Origin: Circinella umbellata
Taxonomy: Eukaryota > Mucoromycota > Mucoromycetes > Mucorales > Lichtheimiaceae
Assembly: GCA_025093555.1 (NCBI GenBank)
Contig: JAIWNF010000034.1
Coordinates: forward strand, 434,001-498,000
DNA: 64,000 bases
Direction of reading: 5' to 3'
In this document: piece after piece, positions 12,496 through 22,602 of the stretch
Position numbering within the stretch: the stretch's first letter is position 1
How the letters are laid out: each line of letters begins with the position of its first letter
The notes under the pieces: model-generated
What the model was told of the DNA's origin: nothing
Seen by the model: only the letters and a program-made list of their open reading frames with translations
Databases searched by the model: none
Translations under genes and position numbers: made by a program

Positions 12496-13556
12496 GCATA
12501 TAATATATATTGCCAATATTTAATCCATCCTCTATCTCATTTTATACTTTTACTTCCATTAATATTTCTTCATCCACAACCTTGTCGTACCAGCATAGCT
12601 TTTTTCCCAACAGGTTTTTTTTAGTTTTTGCATACCTTCTTACTTTCTATTTTTTATCCTATTTTATCCTATTTTTCATTACAGTTACAAACATTACTTC
12701 AAAAGATATTTTATTTATTTTATAGAAACAGCATATGATTGCTCGATTTAAGATGTTTTGGAAGTATTCTTCTGGCTTAAAATATTCAATTTGACTTCTT
12801 GAATAAAATATAAAATCAAAAGTCTTATTGCTTGTTTAAAGCAGCATCAGCAAGCTAAGTTTATATTATCTTGCTTCCCGCCTTAGGTAATGTAAATCAC
12901 AAAAGAATATGATAAAGTTATAGGCTATTTCGTAACCAAAGATCACTTTAATATAAAGTATTTACTTTGTGTTATATGCTATTAATTCATTATAACTGAA
13001 CATGAAAAGTCAACTTAACTCATGTTGGTTATATTATACAACTGTTTTTCTATCGTGTTATAATATATCTGATTTGTCCAAAGTATTTTGAGAATCTGGA
13101 AGTGTCTTTCTATTTTTTTTGTTTAATTATAAAAATATTTATATGTTTTTGGAGCTGAAAGTGAAGAAACGATAAGAATGATGGTTGTTGTTATATATTG
13201 TTATATATTTTGAACGTTGTTTTTAGGTGTTTGAATCCATCTCTAATTTTGACATTATGGAATCATTGACATGGTCATTATGCAAGAATACTGAGTCACC
13301 AACAAAAAGGAAAGCAACCAAAAATACACTCAAAATACATATAAAACATTATGATTTGTGACGTGAACACTAAATACATGATGTATTTATTGCTCTACTT
13401 AATAAGAAACACAAAATACACATGTATTTAGCTGTAACCCACTGTGACTCCGACAAAATTTTTGGTAGTGAATTTTGTGACCCAAGTGACCTAGGGGATT
13501 TATACATAGATGCACAAGTAGACCTGACGAACATTCAATAAGCAGTCTATGCAAGT
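12496..13556. other. Right flank of Crypton, no gene
   Basis: Only short spurious ORFs. At 13441-13491 there is a cluster of TGAC/GTCAC words, including AATTTTGTGACC and AGTGACC, which echoes the GTGACC hairpin on the left side of the Crypton at 10141-10163. This is a candidate right end of the element. The rest is AT-rich sequence without recognisable features. Confidence 0.4.
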
Positions 13557-14144
13557 GGGAACTAAACAATAATAATTGTTTAATCCTGGTTCTATAAAAA
13601 ATAGATTTATTTATAAATTAATATTATGTATCTAAAGAAAATATAAATTTTTTTAATTTTTTTGATTTTTTAAATGCTAAGAAAAATAATTTTTAAAATT
13701 TTTTTTTTTATCTTTTATGAAAACATAAAGATTTATGAATACATTAATAAAGACATAAATATTAAGAAAAAATAAAATCAAGTTAATTTTCTTTTTTACA
13801 CCACACAACAACACACTTCACACAACATAACAATAAACAACAAAACCATTTCATGCTTTTCTTGTTTATTCTTATATTTATTAAAAAACAATTAAAATCA
13901 CTGATTTTTATGTTTTTTAGAAAGATAAAAATAAATTTATTTTTATTCTTTCTTGATAAATATTCTAGAATATTTATCAAAAAAAAAATAAGAAAGTGGG
14001 GCATGTTTAAATTTCTAGAAATTTAATACATAATAGCCCCTAAAATAAAAAAAATTATATTTTCTTTAGATACATAATATTAATTTATAAATAAATCTAT
14101 TTTTTATAGAACCAGGATTAAACAATTATTATTGTTTAGTTCCC
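13557..14144. mobile_element. Foldback/MITE-like element 1 with 93-bp inverted repeats
   Basis: The left arm, 13557 to about 13649, beginning GGGAACTAAACAATAATAAT, is repeated as an essentially identical reverse complement at about 14052-14144. Total length is 588 bp. The arms contain AACAAT/ATTGTT subterminal hairpins. No transposase ORF lies inside. The interior holds a perfect 28-bp palindrome at 13953-13980 centred on CTAG. It also holds a diverged stretch, about 13797-13925, laid out like one arm of element 2: CACCAC, AACAAT, AAAACC, then GCTTTTCTTGTT. I could not see a clear target-site duplication. Superfamily is unknown. Confidence 0.85.
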
Positions 14145-14230
14145 TAGCAGAAATGTTTTACTTTTCCTATAAAAATTAATAAAATGTTAATGATAAACCA
14201 ATGGTTTATCTATCAGGGGTTTAATCTGTA

Positions 14231-14291
14231 TTAATTAAGTATGACATAAACTATTAGATGTTATACATCAATAATTTATGCTTAATTAATA
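14231..14291. repeat. Imperfect inverted repeat between the two foldback elements
   Basis: ATTAATTAAG at the left and CTTAATTAAT at the right, with further matching ATAAAC/TTTAT bases inside, form a long imperfect hairpin. It lies in the short spacer between element 1 and element 2 and could be a third, smaller relic. Confidence 0.6.
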
Positions 14292-14300
14292 TAAACATTT

Positions 14301-14922
14301 TTCTTCTTCCTGCACCACAACACCTCCAACACTTCTTCTGATATAAATATAAATAATAACAATAAAACCTTGACAGGCTTTTCTTGTTATTTAATTATAT
14401 GTATAAAAAAACATCATCTACAATGTAGATTTGTTTTTTCAGAAAGAAAAATATATAAAAGTAAACAATAAAAAATTTAATAAATTATTTGTTTATTTTT
14501 TAATATATTTAATCTTTCAAAAATTAACATTGTTAATTTTAAAAATTATATTTTTTATTTATTTTTTAATTATCATATGAGTTTAAATAATGATTACGTA
14601 ATCATTATTATCATATGATTAAAAAGAAAGATTTAAAAAATTAATTTTATATAAAGATTAAAAATAATATTATTTTTAATTCTTTATTGATGCTAGCATC
14701 ATAAATATTCTAGAATATTTATAAAAATAATAAATTTAATATTAAATTTAATTATTTTAAATCTTTAAATAAAGATTTTAAAAAACAAAAAAGATAATAT
14801 TATCTTTTGATGTTTTTTTATACATATAATTAAATAACAAGAAAAGCCTGTCAAGGTTTTGTTGTTATTATTTATATTTATATCAGAAGAAGTGTTGGAG
14901 GTGTTGTGGTGCCGGAAGAAGG
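14301..14922. mobile_element. Foldback/MITE-like element 2, palindrome-rich
   Basis: The arms at about 14301-14414 and 14809-14922 are inverted copies of roughly 110 bp with only a few mismatches. Visible ones are CTGCACC versus CGGCACC and AATAAAACC versus AACAAAACC. The interior has no ORF but carries several separate palindromes: ATCTACA-A-TGTAGAT at about 14420, 14586-14609 (24 bp, centre ACGT), 14657-14680 (24 bp), 14689-14700 (GATGCTAGCATC), 14701-14722 (22 bp, centre CTAG), about 14731-14750 (20 bp) and 14789-14808 (20 bp). The whole element could fold into a multi-branched structure. No transposase is present, so it is non-autonomous. Confidence 0.85.
14586..14808. repeat. Cluster of perfect palindromes
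   Basis: Six perfect palindromes of 12-24 bp lie within 223 bp: 14586-14609, 14657-14680, 14689-14700, 14701-14722, about 14731-14750 and 14789-14808. They have different sequences, so this is not one repeat copied. Two abut directly (14689-14700 and 14701-14722). Confidence 0.85.
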
Positions 14923-16167
14923 AAGAAAATACTTAAGTAACACTAACTTTGTTTTACACAATATCAATAGGATTTGTCTATCATCTATACTGGATTTAGT
15001 AGACTTGAACCAGTATGGACAATTGCAATGTATTTTTAAAGATGATTATCAACATATTGTTAACAAGTATGGAAATATGTTCCCTACAAGATTATACAAA
15101 CTTGACAAAAGACTTGAAGCCCACTTTCTTGTAGTGGCAGGCAAATGTAAAACCAATAACAATTCATATGATATGACGCAAGACAGTATCTTCAGAAAAC
15201 TCTTGGTGAAAAAAAGGAATCAAAAGTAATACAATAAATCCTAGATATTTTAGACAAAGAAAAGTTTTTATTAAAGAATATTTCAAGTACCAACCTGATA
15301 ACAGAAGGAGACATTGTTAGCAAGATATGAGCACCACTATTGAAAAAAGTATTCTCCGTAGGAGGTGATCTGGTGAGAACAAAGCTTGGCGAGTCTATCT
15401 CTTAGTATTCTCAAGGTGAAAAGGAGCTCCAATACGTCAACATGAAAAATATAAAAGCATTTAAAATTGATATTCAGTTCCTTTATGACTTAAATGGAAA
15501 TGAATATGACGTCAGTGCTGGTGAAGGTGCAAGGGAGGCAATTGATGAAGCAAAGATTTTACATGATAAATCCAAGCTTCTTAGGGAAGGAAAAGACGTT
15601 CTGGATGGTATACTAAGCACAGTTATACATGAGGATAATGCCAAGAATGTGATAGGACATGCAATACAAATTAAAGGATTATGTGCTCAAGTAATCTCCA
15701 TCTATTTGGTCTCTACTGGTCTCTATGTTGCAAAACCATTATTCAAGATTTATTTCCCGATGTCATTGTTGAGTTTAGGTGATTTCCATGAAGGCTTGAA
15801 AAATATTTTTCATTTTGCCCAATTATTAGAAGACAATGCAAAGTTATATGAATCAGTAATAAACTCAAGAAAAAGAAGATCATGCTCCATCGATAGTGAT
15901 TACAGCACCAGAGAGTCAAAAGAGGCAGCACATTCATTACTGACAGCAATAAAACCAACATACTATACCCCTTCGAATGGCAACCGTACTTACTCTGTAT
16001 TCAATTTCACAAATATTCACCAATCAAATTATACCCCTTCACCCAAACCTACTGTAGAAGAAAATGAACTCCAAGCTAATGAAAATGGCTGGGTGTTGAT
16101 GCAAGATGGAAAATGGTTTCATAATCAAACTATGGTTACATTGGATACTAGCCCATATGATGAATAA
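14906..16167 (+). pseudogene. Broken ORF of an unrecognised, possibly Mucorales-specific family
   Basis: Reading runs in one frame over 14906-15229, then continues in another from about 15238 to the TAA at 16165-16167, with stops at 15235-15237, 15328-15330 and 15403-15405. Between the stops the text stays protein-like: LDILDKEKFLLKNIS, then LITEGDIVSKI, then APLLKKVFSVGGDLVRTK, then the longest open part from 15442. That part includes YDVSAGEGAREA and KLLREGKDVLDGIL and ends in a Pro/Tyr-rich tail with a WVLMQDGKW motif. From memory this resembles repeated proteins of unknown function in Mucorales, but I cannot confirm that. The first roughly six codons lie inside the right arm of foldback element 2, so the original start is lost or was changed by the insertion. 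Function unknown. Confidence 0.55.
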
Positions 16168-17224
16168 ATATAATAACAATGCTGGTATAAAAATGCTATT
16201 AATTTTTATATGTTACAGTAAATGATGTATATAATAAAGCTAGTATTTCATTGTCATTTCTACCATACTTAGTATCAAAGAAAATAATTAGCATGATGGT
16301 GATACTTTAATGAGTATATTTCCTCTAATATAAAAGCAAAAAAATAAGTGATACATATGCATATCCACATATAAATGTGACAGTAGATTCATCAATGTAT
16401 CAAAAATCGCTACTGTAAATTTGTATTTCATATCTTAGAAATTGAGAAACTTATCTAATACTATGTTTGACTGATATTAATCTATATTTCTATTCATACT
16501 ACGATTATCCACTCTCAAACATAAAGCAAACAAAGCACATATAGTACAATACATATGTAACAAGAAGATTTGAATGTAAATTTAAATACATTTATTTTGA
16601 TACAATTACTGTATGTAAATTCAATACCAATCAAGATATATGAGATTATAATATAGTGTTATTCCTATAAAACATGGTACTGTTAAATTTGGTGGCAAAG
16701 AATAAAAGAGTACCACTTGTATATGCATATGCAGATGGTATGCAAAAAGTGTCACAGAAGCTCCTCGCGCTACAGTGCACTGCTTGGAAGGATCCAAAAC
16801 CAATGCTGGAGAATATCATCAAATGTGCAAATTGGTAATAAATACAACATTGAAAATCAGTACAAAGGGCTCCTACTCTAACATAGGTATAGATACTGTA
16901 CTTTTGAAAAAGCCGATAAAGTTTTTTTTAAGTAACATTCGTAGCCTAAAAGTAAAAGTCTCTGATTGGTACATGTTTCTCAATAAAATGAAGATAAATC
17001 AAGGGTACAACAAGGAGCTCTCAGAACAAGATATTCATCTAAAACAGGTCAAAATACAAGATTTTAAGTTTTGAAAAACTTATATAAAATAGCAGATTAC
17101 AAGGTGGAGGAATATTTTTCTTCTCTTTTTTTTTAACATCTTCTTTTTATTTTCCAATCTTTTATAAATACTTCATCACAATTTTATACACACAACCGAT
17201 CCCAACGTTCTTTTAATCACAAAT
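16168..17224. other. Region without a supported gene
   Basis: AT-rich sequence. At about 16670-17075 there is protein-like text in overlapping frames (for example VPLVYAYADGMQKV, and a Lys-rich stretch ending at 17074), but no start, intron pattern or family I recognise. It may be more debris of the mobile island. A T-rich stretch at about 17115-17160 leads into the next ORF. Confidence 0.4.
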
Positions 17225-18061
17225 ATGAGCAACCAGCACCAAGTTTACAATCTTCCGGATGAAATATTATTGAATATATTCGACCCCAACATCATAGATT
17301 TTGAAACTATCATTGTGGTACTTCACGTAAATCACGATTGGCGTGATAACTTGTTGCACCGTTTATGTTACTTGGAGATTCGAGTTTTGGGCTTTTCTTG
17401 GCCCAAACCTATCGGTGGAGGTGCCCCCTCTGCATAACCCTAGTGCAGAGCTTTTAAATGCTTTATGGTTTTACGGATATCGATGTCAACAATACAACAT
17501 TTGTAAGTGCAAATAGTTATTATTTTATGTTGGTTATAGAAGTAGTGATATAAAACGAAGATATAAAGTGATTAGCTTGGTTATGCAATATTGATTGTTC
17601 CTAATAATGTCTGATTTTCAATTTTTCTTTGAATTAGGGTTGGATACTGCACTCAATATGTTACTACTATTATTGAGGAACAGAACTCGCCTTTTTACCG
17701 TAGCTCATATTTCAAGAGTACCAGCCGCTAACCACACCGGTACTATGATTTCAGCTTTAGTAGAAACAAACCTTCAACAGGCTGTGTTTACTGGTGTCTG
17801 ATTTCAATTTGGGAATCATTACCCACAATTCCGCAGGGTTCCGTAACCCATTTGACTAATTTTCAAATAAATGGGTTTGTGGGACTTAGGGTTCCATTTA
17901 TCAATATTCATCTGGATTGCTTCCCTAACCTCCACACATTAATTATCACCCCCCACACTCCTGCTCAAAAACAACCCCGAACTTATCAACTTCATCCGCC
18001 GTCCTTCCACCATCCTTTTCCTTCTAATATAATAAAAAAAAACAAAAAACTTTTAACATAA
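17225..18061 (+). pseudogene. F-box-like protein relic
   Basis: The ATG at 17225 opens a frame with an N-terminal F-box-type motif, YNLPDEILLNIF, followed by a helical, hydrophobic stretch with HDWRDNLLHRLC. The frame closes at 17437. Protein-like sequence then continues in other frames: AELLNALWFYGYRCQ at about 17447, LDTALNMLLLLLRNRT at about 17640, and QGSVTHLTNFQINGF with LPNLHTLIIT-like leucine spacing at about 17830-17950. One possible GT-AG intron, about 17501-17637, cannot repair all the shifts. F-box proteins are substrate adaptors of SCF ubiquitin ligases. This copy appears broken by frameshifts, or is so diverged that I misread its exons. Confidence 0.4.
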
Positions 18062-19882
18062 TATTTTGTCTTTTTATGACAGATATTGCTTACACTACTC
18101 AAATTTTCTAAATTTTTTTCTCGCGTATTAATTTTTCTTTTGTTTGTTATCAGTTTCACCAACATGGATTAATCCCCTTTCTAAAGAACATCCTGGCGAA
18201 TTCTTTAACAATGACTACCTTCCACTTCTTCCCCTTATAGTCCCCAGAAAACATATCCCTTGATTTTATTCCCTTCCTAGTGTTGTTTTTTCCTCTACTC
18301 CTTTTGTATTAACATTATTCTTCTCATAAACTTTTCTGTCTATTCTTCTCCACAATGAACATTAGTTGAAACCCAAGAACTCCCATATTTACGATTGCCT
18401 CTATCCTCTAAAGCCTTTTCCCTGTCCCCAACAGGGTTTTTTAAATACTTTTTTACTTTTCTGAACCGTCTCAATCAATATGTCTTAACAGACCCTGGAT
18501 TATAGGAGACATAATAAAAAATCATAAATTTTAAAGGTTATCAGTTTCACTATATGTTTAATCAGTATTTTTTTTTTAAAATTAAGTGATAATATAATGT
18601 TTTTTTTACTATAATTCGTAATGATGATAATGATTTATTACTCTAGTAAAGCAGTGTTCATAGTTATTCTTGTATCTGGTATAGCTACAAAGTCTACAAT
18701 AATTGCTTACTATCATTGCTATCCAATACTTTTATAAGTATAAATGTATTATTTAATTTACGATCTAATAATAATTGTATTACAAATTAAAATACTAATG
18801 TTGAAGCCCTTATTATCATTAAATGAAAGTATGTTCGAAGAAAACAAAAACGGCATAGTAATTACTCATATGTAAAAAACTAATCAAACTTTGTGAGGTT
18901 TTGGCTTATATGAACCACGTTTATTTCTTGACGCAAGCATTACGTCTAGTTGCGCAGTCCAACTAATTGAAATTAGAGATAATCACAATGAGAAATATCG
19001 TTTTAGAAAGAGAAATTCGCACTGGGATGGCAACATAATAATTCAGTTATATTTTGAGCATGTGCGTGCGTTATATATGCATGTGTATCTTACATGTAAA
19101 GAATATGATAATTATTATATACATAGGTATATAAAATAGTGGGGTGACATGTTCAAATACGAATGTAAACCATCAAAAGTGTCATTAAAACTTCAAGAAT
19201 AAATTATAAACATATACTATATCGATGGTTAGTTATATTATGAAAAAAAAAACATGGAAATACAGTAATGTAACTGACAATTTGAAAAGTATCATATCAT
19301 AGCGGGCATTAGTAATAACAAAATTATTTGTTGCTTTGACGCTATGAATATGATTTAGGTAATTCAAAAATCACAACGCACATGTTAGAAAATTAATTTT
19401 ACCACGAAAATGGAATTCTTAATATTCTGTGTAAATAATTAGGAAAGAGAAAAATATTAACTTAAAACAAGCTCATTTTTCTTGTTGACACAGATTGAGG
19501 GATCAAAGAAACTACACTTGAAGTTTTAATTTAGAAAACCGAATAAATTGTTTAATAGTCTTTATATATTTCAATTATAAATCATGCTAGCGTTTCTATG
19601 TGTTTTCAAAAGTTGGATCCTCAGTACGTGAGCAGAATATTAAACCAGCAATTTGGTAAGTAAATTATCGAGCTTGAGAGGAGTGGAGGTGGAGCCCAAA
19701 GTAACTTATTAAAGCTTAAATATGATAATTATTTTTGATAATATATAGCACAATATTTACTCATTTTTCTTTTCTCAAAGAAAACAAATAAAATAGTTAC
19801 AACAATAATTAATTATGAAAATTTTTTGTTTTTTAAAAAAAACGTTGTTATGATAATTAATAGTAAAAAAAAAAAAGAACTA
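18062..19882. other. Gene-free AT-rich stretch
   Basis: No ORF, RNA gene or repeat I can support in 1.8 kb. A few words are less AT-rich (about 18160-18480, 18890-19100), and these may be old debris of the adjacent mobile island. It ends in the A/T-rich 3' region of the subtilase gene on the minus strand. Confidence 0.4.
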
Positions 19883-21805
19883 TTAAAATGTCAAAATACA
19901 AAGTAAAATAATTAATAACCAATAATAAATATAAAAAATAAAAGGAATAGTAGTCATTATTTCTGTTGTTGCTTGACTCTTTGAAGCGATTTCAGAAGGT
20001 ATACCAGTATCAGAATATAATAATCGATTATTACTTTCATGAACTCCTTGTAAAATATCAAGGGTGCTGGTAGTAAGAATATCCTTTTTGATGTCACGAG
20101 GATGTACTGTTTTAAAAATTCCTTTTGCTACTGCTTGTGAATATAATAATGCGGCAGCTCCAGAGACAAAAGGAGCGCTAAACGATGTTCCACTGGCTAA
20201 AGCGGATTTTCCATTTGTTGACATAGTACCAATATTTACTCCAGGAGCATAGATATCAGTACACTTGCCAGTGTTACTAAATAATGCTAGTTTATCTGAA
20301 GAATCTAAAAAAATAAAATTATTAAAGTTTATTTTTGTTAGTGTACTTCTTTATGAGATAATAAAGGTTTTTCTTGTCATTGTATATATGAACAAACATA
20401 CCAACTGCTCCCACTGTAATGGTATTATGAGCACTTGCGGGACTATATGAACAAGCATTCTTATATATATATATATTATTAGCTTTTTTTTTTGACCATT
20501 GATGATAAGAACAAAGTATAATATTATACAACATTATTAATAGAAGCAAGTCATTGCACTATAAACTTACTCGACCCATATTCTCATGTTTGTGATTACT
20601 GTTCCCAGCTGCTGACTATGTATATTAATCATTAAAGAAAAAGTCCTAATGTTTACTATACGTATTGAAATATACTTTCCCAATAATTTTATAAAAAGTT
20701 CTTTTTATTTTAGAATATAAAACACTTACCACAGTTAAAGCACCTTTTTTTGTTAACGCATCAACAGCTCTATTTAAACTAGAACTTTGTCCAGTTGCAA
20801 AAGACATACTTTATATAAAACATGATAACAAACATGATAACAAAATTATGTCAGTAATGCTACTTTTTTAACATCCAAAACTCCCTTATAAAGTATCCAA
20901 ATTCATTATTAAAAAAAATTACTTTATCACCGTTGGTATACTGTTATTTTCAGCTTTCATTCTTTCAACAGCATAACTCATACCAAATAGAATATTTGAT
21001 ACATAGCCTTCTCCATCATCTTCTAAAACCTTTAAACAAACAAAAATAAAAGCACGAGTTAACAGTTTACTTTAATTATGTTATTTAACAAAAATAAACA
21101 AATAATTAAACTTCCTTTTACCTTGACGGAAATGATAAGAGATTTTTTAGCTACGCCATATTGTGTTCCTGCAGCAATACAACTAACCATTGTACCATGA
21201 CCATGATAATCCATACTTGAAGTTTTATTTCCGTCTTTGATTTTTGAAATACCATGTTCAGCACGTCCAGCAATGTCAGGTTGTTCTATATCTACACCCC
21301 TTTTTTAAAATCTTGATTTAATAATTATGTATCACACACTATATATAATTGTATAAAAATGATCATTTGTGTAAAGATCATTATATATTACACATACGTA
21401 TCCAAGATATAAATGTGAACACCGCGACCTGCAGATGCAGGATAAAAATATGCTTTTCCCAAAGGTAATTCTCTTTGTGATATCCTTGTCAATCCCCAAT
21501 TGGGTGGATTTAATTCCATTTCATTTGAAGAATTTTGTGCCAAAAAATAAACAGGGTCATCCAATTCATAAGCCATAAAACCTGGATCATTTTCTAAACA
21601 TGGATATTTCTGTTCAATTTTTTTGGATAACATGACGAAATGTGTTTCTTCATCTAGTGTTAATAAAGATCCATTATTTAAAGTGGCAATACAATTATCA
21701 TCAGGTCGTGAATTGAATATTGCAATGTGCTGATGAAACGTAGTATCAGTATCGTTTATAGTGTCAGCAGTAGCTAATATAAGTTCTCTATCGATACTAC
21801 TATAT

Positions 21806-21840
<35 letters not shown>

Positions 21841-21873
21841 GAATAATAATTGTGATAAATGACATTTTATCAT
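19883..21873 (-). CDS. Subtilisin-like serine protease (S8, proteinase K type)
   Basis: Multi-exon minus-strand gene from the ATG at 21871-21873 to the stop at 19883. The catalytic triad is visible: Asp in YILDTGVD across the first intron, His in DYHGHGTMVSC at about 21200, and Ser in SGTSFSAPFVSG at about 20160. The oxyanion Asn lies in SAAGNSNH at about 20600. The NACSYSPASAHNTITVGAVG block resembles proteinase K. An inhibitor-I9-like propeptide precedes the domain, with FVMLSKKIEQKYPCL and NWGLTRISQR. The N-terminus has a hydrophobic signal-like segment containing 11 consecutive Met from a CAT microsatellite at 21808-21840. Unusually, the C-terminus ends in a strongly hydrophobic segment (FIFYIYYWLLIILLCILTF) at the very last residues. 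That suggests a GPI or tail-type membrane attachment rather than free secretion. Confidence 0.9.
21808..21840. repeat. CAT trinucleotide microsatellite, 11 units, coding
   Basis: Eleven perfect CAT units on the + strand are read as eleven ATG codons on the minus strand, inside the signal-like segment of the subtilase. Any of these Met codons could also serve as an alternative start without shifting the frame. Confidence 0.95.
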
Positions 21874-22131
21874 CGTAATTTTTTTTCTTTAATAACAATG
21901 ACAATGAAACGATAAATATATGGAAATATAAAGTTGGATATATTATGTACTTAAAATTGGAAGAGTTGAATGATGATTTTGATAATTGTTATGTACAATA
22001 AAAAAAGGAGGGAGGGGGGGGGTTAAAGTGTGTATGAAATGAATGGGTTGTTGCTGTTGTTGTTAATTGATAAATTGATATGAGCTATATATATGTTGAC
22101 ATGGGTTTCGAAAAGATAATAAAAGAAAAAA

Positions 22132-22571
22132 TTAAGCCATTCCAATATTGGTCAAAATATCAGTAACAGCATCCCTGTAACTTGTATGACCTTCCAAGTC
22201 TAACTGGATGTTTTCTAATCGAGGTATATTCTCCACTGGACGTAATCCAGCAACATCAGTATCCAATGAATGAAGACGATATACAAATGCTAAGTAATAA
22301 TAAAAAAATAATAATTTAGTCATCTCTTTTTTTTTCACAATAATTATACAAAAAAGGAAATAACTTACCAAGAACCCAATCTTTATCAGTGAAACAATTA
22401 ATACATCTTCCAGAAACGACAGATAAATAATTATTCCATAATTGTGTATTTTCTCCAGAAATAGGTGCACCCATAAAGACAACATGATCAATCAATCCAT
22501 ATTTTTTACGTTCATAGAGTTCTTTTAAACAATGCCAAATAACAAGACATCCACAACTATAGGCAACCTAT

Positions 22572-22602
<31 letters not shown>

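Noticed and set aside
13441..13491. Short GTGAC words as a CRISPR or operator array
   Set aside because: Too few units, irregular spacing, eukaryotic context.
16775..17074. 99-codon frame as a gene
   Set aside because: No family signal, and competing protein-like text lies in another frame just upstream; treated as island debris.
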